A stretch of 64,000 nt of DNA, from assembly GCF_030913655.1 (NCBI RefSeq), contig NZ_CP133189.1, positions 186,001-250,000 of the forward strand, read 5' to 3'. The notes under the pieces are model-generated. The model was given only the letters and a program-made list of their open reading frames with translations, made no database searches and was not told the origin of the DNA. Numbering within the stretch: the first letter of the stretch is position 1; each line of letters opens with the position of its first letter. This document shows, one piece after another, positions 62,804 through 64,000 of this stretch. Source of the DNA: Clostridium sp. MB40-C1. GTDB taxonomy: Bacteria > Bacillota > Clostridia > Clostridiales > Clostridiaceae. The translations under genes and the position numbers were made by a program.

Positions 62804-63030
62804 TTTCTAATATTTAGGTATAGCTAAGTTTTAAATCTATCTAAAGAATTAGGAATTTATTTTTTTATAAATGGCGCATGTGTATATACAATAAAGTACT
62901 TAAAGTTTGATAAATAACTAACTAATATAAAAAAATATACAAATTGAACTTTAAGAAAAAAAAATATTTTGCAAAAATATTGTAATACTACAGGTTTAGG
63001 AACTGGTTGTTATATGTAATAAAAAGTAAA

Positions 63031-63120
63031 ATGTTAATAAAATAACTATTGTGGAAATATTAAGAATTGTGTGATAATATTTAACTGACAGTAAGATCAT
63101 CAGACCAATTAGTGTTAAAA
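63031..63120 (+). promoter_or_regulatory. Promoter of lactate unit 3
   Basis: The Rex-like ATGTTAATAAAATAACTA (63031-63048) abuts the -35 TTGTGG (63049-63054); a 17-bp spacer leads to TGATAAT (63072-63078). GATCATCAGACCAATT (about 63094-63109) has the LldR half-site. No cre-like palindrome is seen here, unlike units 1 and 2. No gene lies in 62860-63177. Confidence 0.55.
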
Positions 63121-63177
63121 AATGTAGCTACATTTTGCCTAAAAGAAAACAAAATAAGGTAAAAGAGGTGTAAGTGT

Positions 63178-64000
63178 ATGTTAGCACTAATAGCATTAAT
63201 ACCCATTATTTTAGTAGGTGTTTTGATGATAAAGTTTGATTTGCCATCTACTAAGGCAATGCCTGTCGGTTTTTTTTCATCTATGATATTAGCAGCTATA
63301 TTTTGGAAAATGCCAGGGAAATGGATAGGAGCAGCAACTATAACAGGAGCTATAAATACAATAGATATATTGCTTATAGTATATGGAGCACTACTTATTC
63401 TTCAAATAATGAAGAAAAGTGGAGGGGTAGATGGAATAGCTCATTCAATGGCGTCTGTATCTACTGACAGAAGAGTTCAAGTTATTATAATAGGATTTTT
63501 AATGGGTGCGTTTTTTGAAGGAGCAGCAGGCTTTGGAACACCAGCAGCAGTAGCAGCTCCGCTACTTGTAGGATTAGGATTTCCACCATTAGTAGCAGCA
63601 ATGGTAGCTTTAATAGGAAATAGTGCGCCAGTAACTTTTGGTGCAGCAGGGACTCCGATAATAGGAGGATTTGCTAATTTAAAAACTATGGTGGAAGCTG
63701 GGGGATTTAATGGAGATTTCACAACCTTTTTAGCTAATGTAGGTGGTTTTGCAGGAATACTACATTTTTTAGCAGGTTCATTTGTTCCACTTGCTATGGT
63801 TTGTTCTATGACACTAGTTGTTGATAAGAGTATTAAGAAGGGGTTGGAGGCACTACCATTAGCTTTATTTGGTGGTTTAGTTTTTACTGTACCTGAAGTG
63901 TTGATTTCAAACTTTGTAGGACCAGAACTCCCATCACTACTTGGTGCTTTAATAGCAATTCCAGTGTTTATAGGGGCAATAAAAAAGGGATTTTTTGTGC
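63178..64000 (+). CDS. lctP: L-lactate permease (LctP family), copy 3, cut by window end
   Basis: The first 274 codons are open to the window edge. ATG at 63178 with AGAGGTG 8 nt upstream. It is nearly identical to copy 2, differing for example I/A in AA(A/I)FWKMP, L/F in IDIL(L/F)IV, A/V in GAxGTP, N/S in FAxLKT and A/G in GALIxIP. It shows that a third lactate unit starts here; whether etfBA-ldh follow lies outside the window. Confidence 0.92.
   Translation, partial: MLALIALIPIILVGVLMIKFDLPSTKAMPVGFFSSMILAAIFWKMPGKWIGAATITGAINTIDILLIVYGALLILQIMKKSGGVDGIAHSMASVSTDRRVQVIIIGFLMGAFFEGAAGFGTPAAVAAPLLVGLGFPPLVAAMVALIGNSAPVTFGAAGTPIIGGFANLKTMVEAGGFNGDFTTFLANVGGFAGILHFLAGSFVPLAMVCSMTLVVDKSIKKGLEALPLALFGGLVFTVPEVLISNFVGPELPSLLGALIAIPVFIGAIKKGFFV

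Overview
The window is very AT-rich, with dense codirectional operons, strong GGAGG-type ribosome binding sites, a T-box leader, a clostridial-type Rnf complex and a Gram-positive type IV pilus cluster. Together these indicate a strictly anaerobic Firmicute, most probably a Clostridium (sensu stricto) chromosome. I cannot name the species from sequence alone.

Layout. 0-2.2 kb: the murT-gatD pair that amidates lipid II (minus strand). 2.5-8.7 kb: a CapA-like protein, a membrane-anchored TPR protein, a REP-associated tyrosine transposase (RAYT), a YdcF protein and a YitT protein. A short repeat, GGGACGGTTCT, clusters from 3.9 to 19.2 kb around the RAYT. 9.6-14.6 kb: the rnfCDGEAB operon. 14.7-18.5 kb: a MsmX/UgpC-type ABC ATPase divergent from a Zn/Cd P-type ATPase with a CzrA-like operator. 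18.6-26.2 kb: a broken TraX gene, a small kinase-like protein, YtaF, a secreted family I.5 lipase, an SDR enzyme, DegV and a divergent TetR regulator. 26.3-35.7 kb: a DUF255/thioredoxin-domain protein, a DUF2892 membrane protein, T-box/argS, two RNase H-like proteins and a Fur-boxed feoA-feoB-small Cys-rich protein operon. 36.0-49.7 kb: a type IV pilus cluster (pilB, pilC, major pilin, pilM, pilN, pilO, three minor pilin/PilX-like genes, a secreted vWA protein, prepilin peptidase). 49.9-64.0 kb: a tandemly repeated lactate module, with permease-etfB-etfA-ldh-lldR as unit 1, permease-etfB-etfA-ldh-broken lldR as unit 2, and a third permease running off the window.

How the genes fit together. 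The Etf/lactate dehydrogenase sets are of the electron-confurcating type (EtfA with an N-terminal ferredoxin-like cluster, as in Acetobacterium LctBCD). They need reduced ferredoxin to oxidise lactate with NAD+. The Rnf complex in the same window interconverts reduced ferredoxin and NADH at the membrane, so the two are likely linked in energy metabolism. The three lactate permease promoters share the same layout: a Rex-like site abutting the -35, a conserved -10, then FadR/LldR-type half-sites.

Least explained elements: (1) the RAYT with its GGGACGGTTCT repeats, including copies inside three genes in three different readings; (2) a roughly 110-bp palindromic element in two full copies with a compensatory base change, plus partial copies; (3) a hairpin-GGKTAGAC-pseudoknot leader before pilB, with a relative before the vWA gene and a shared motif in the degV leader; (4) a GC-rich 81-bp tandem repeat after argS; and (5) the lactate module duplication with an apparent gene-conversion boundary.
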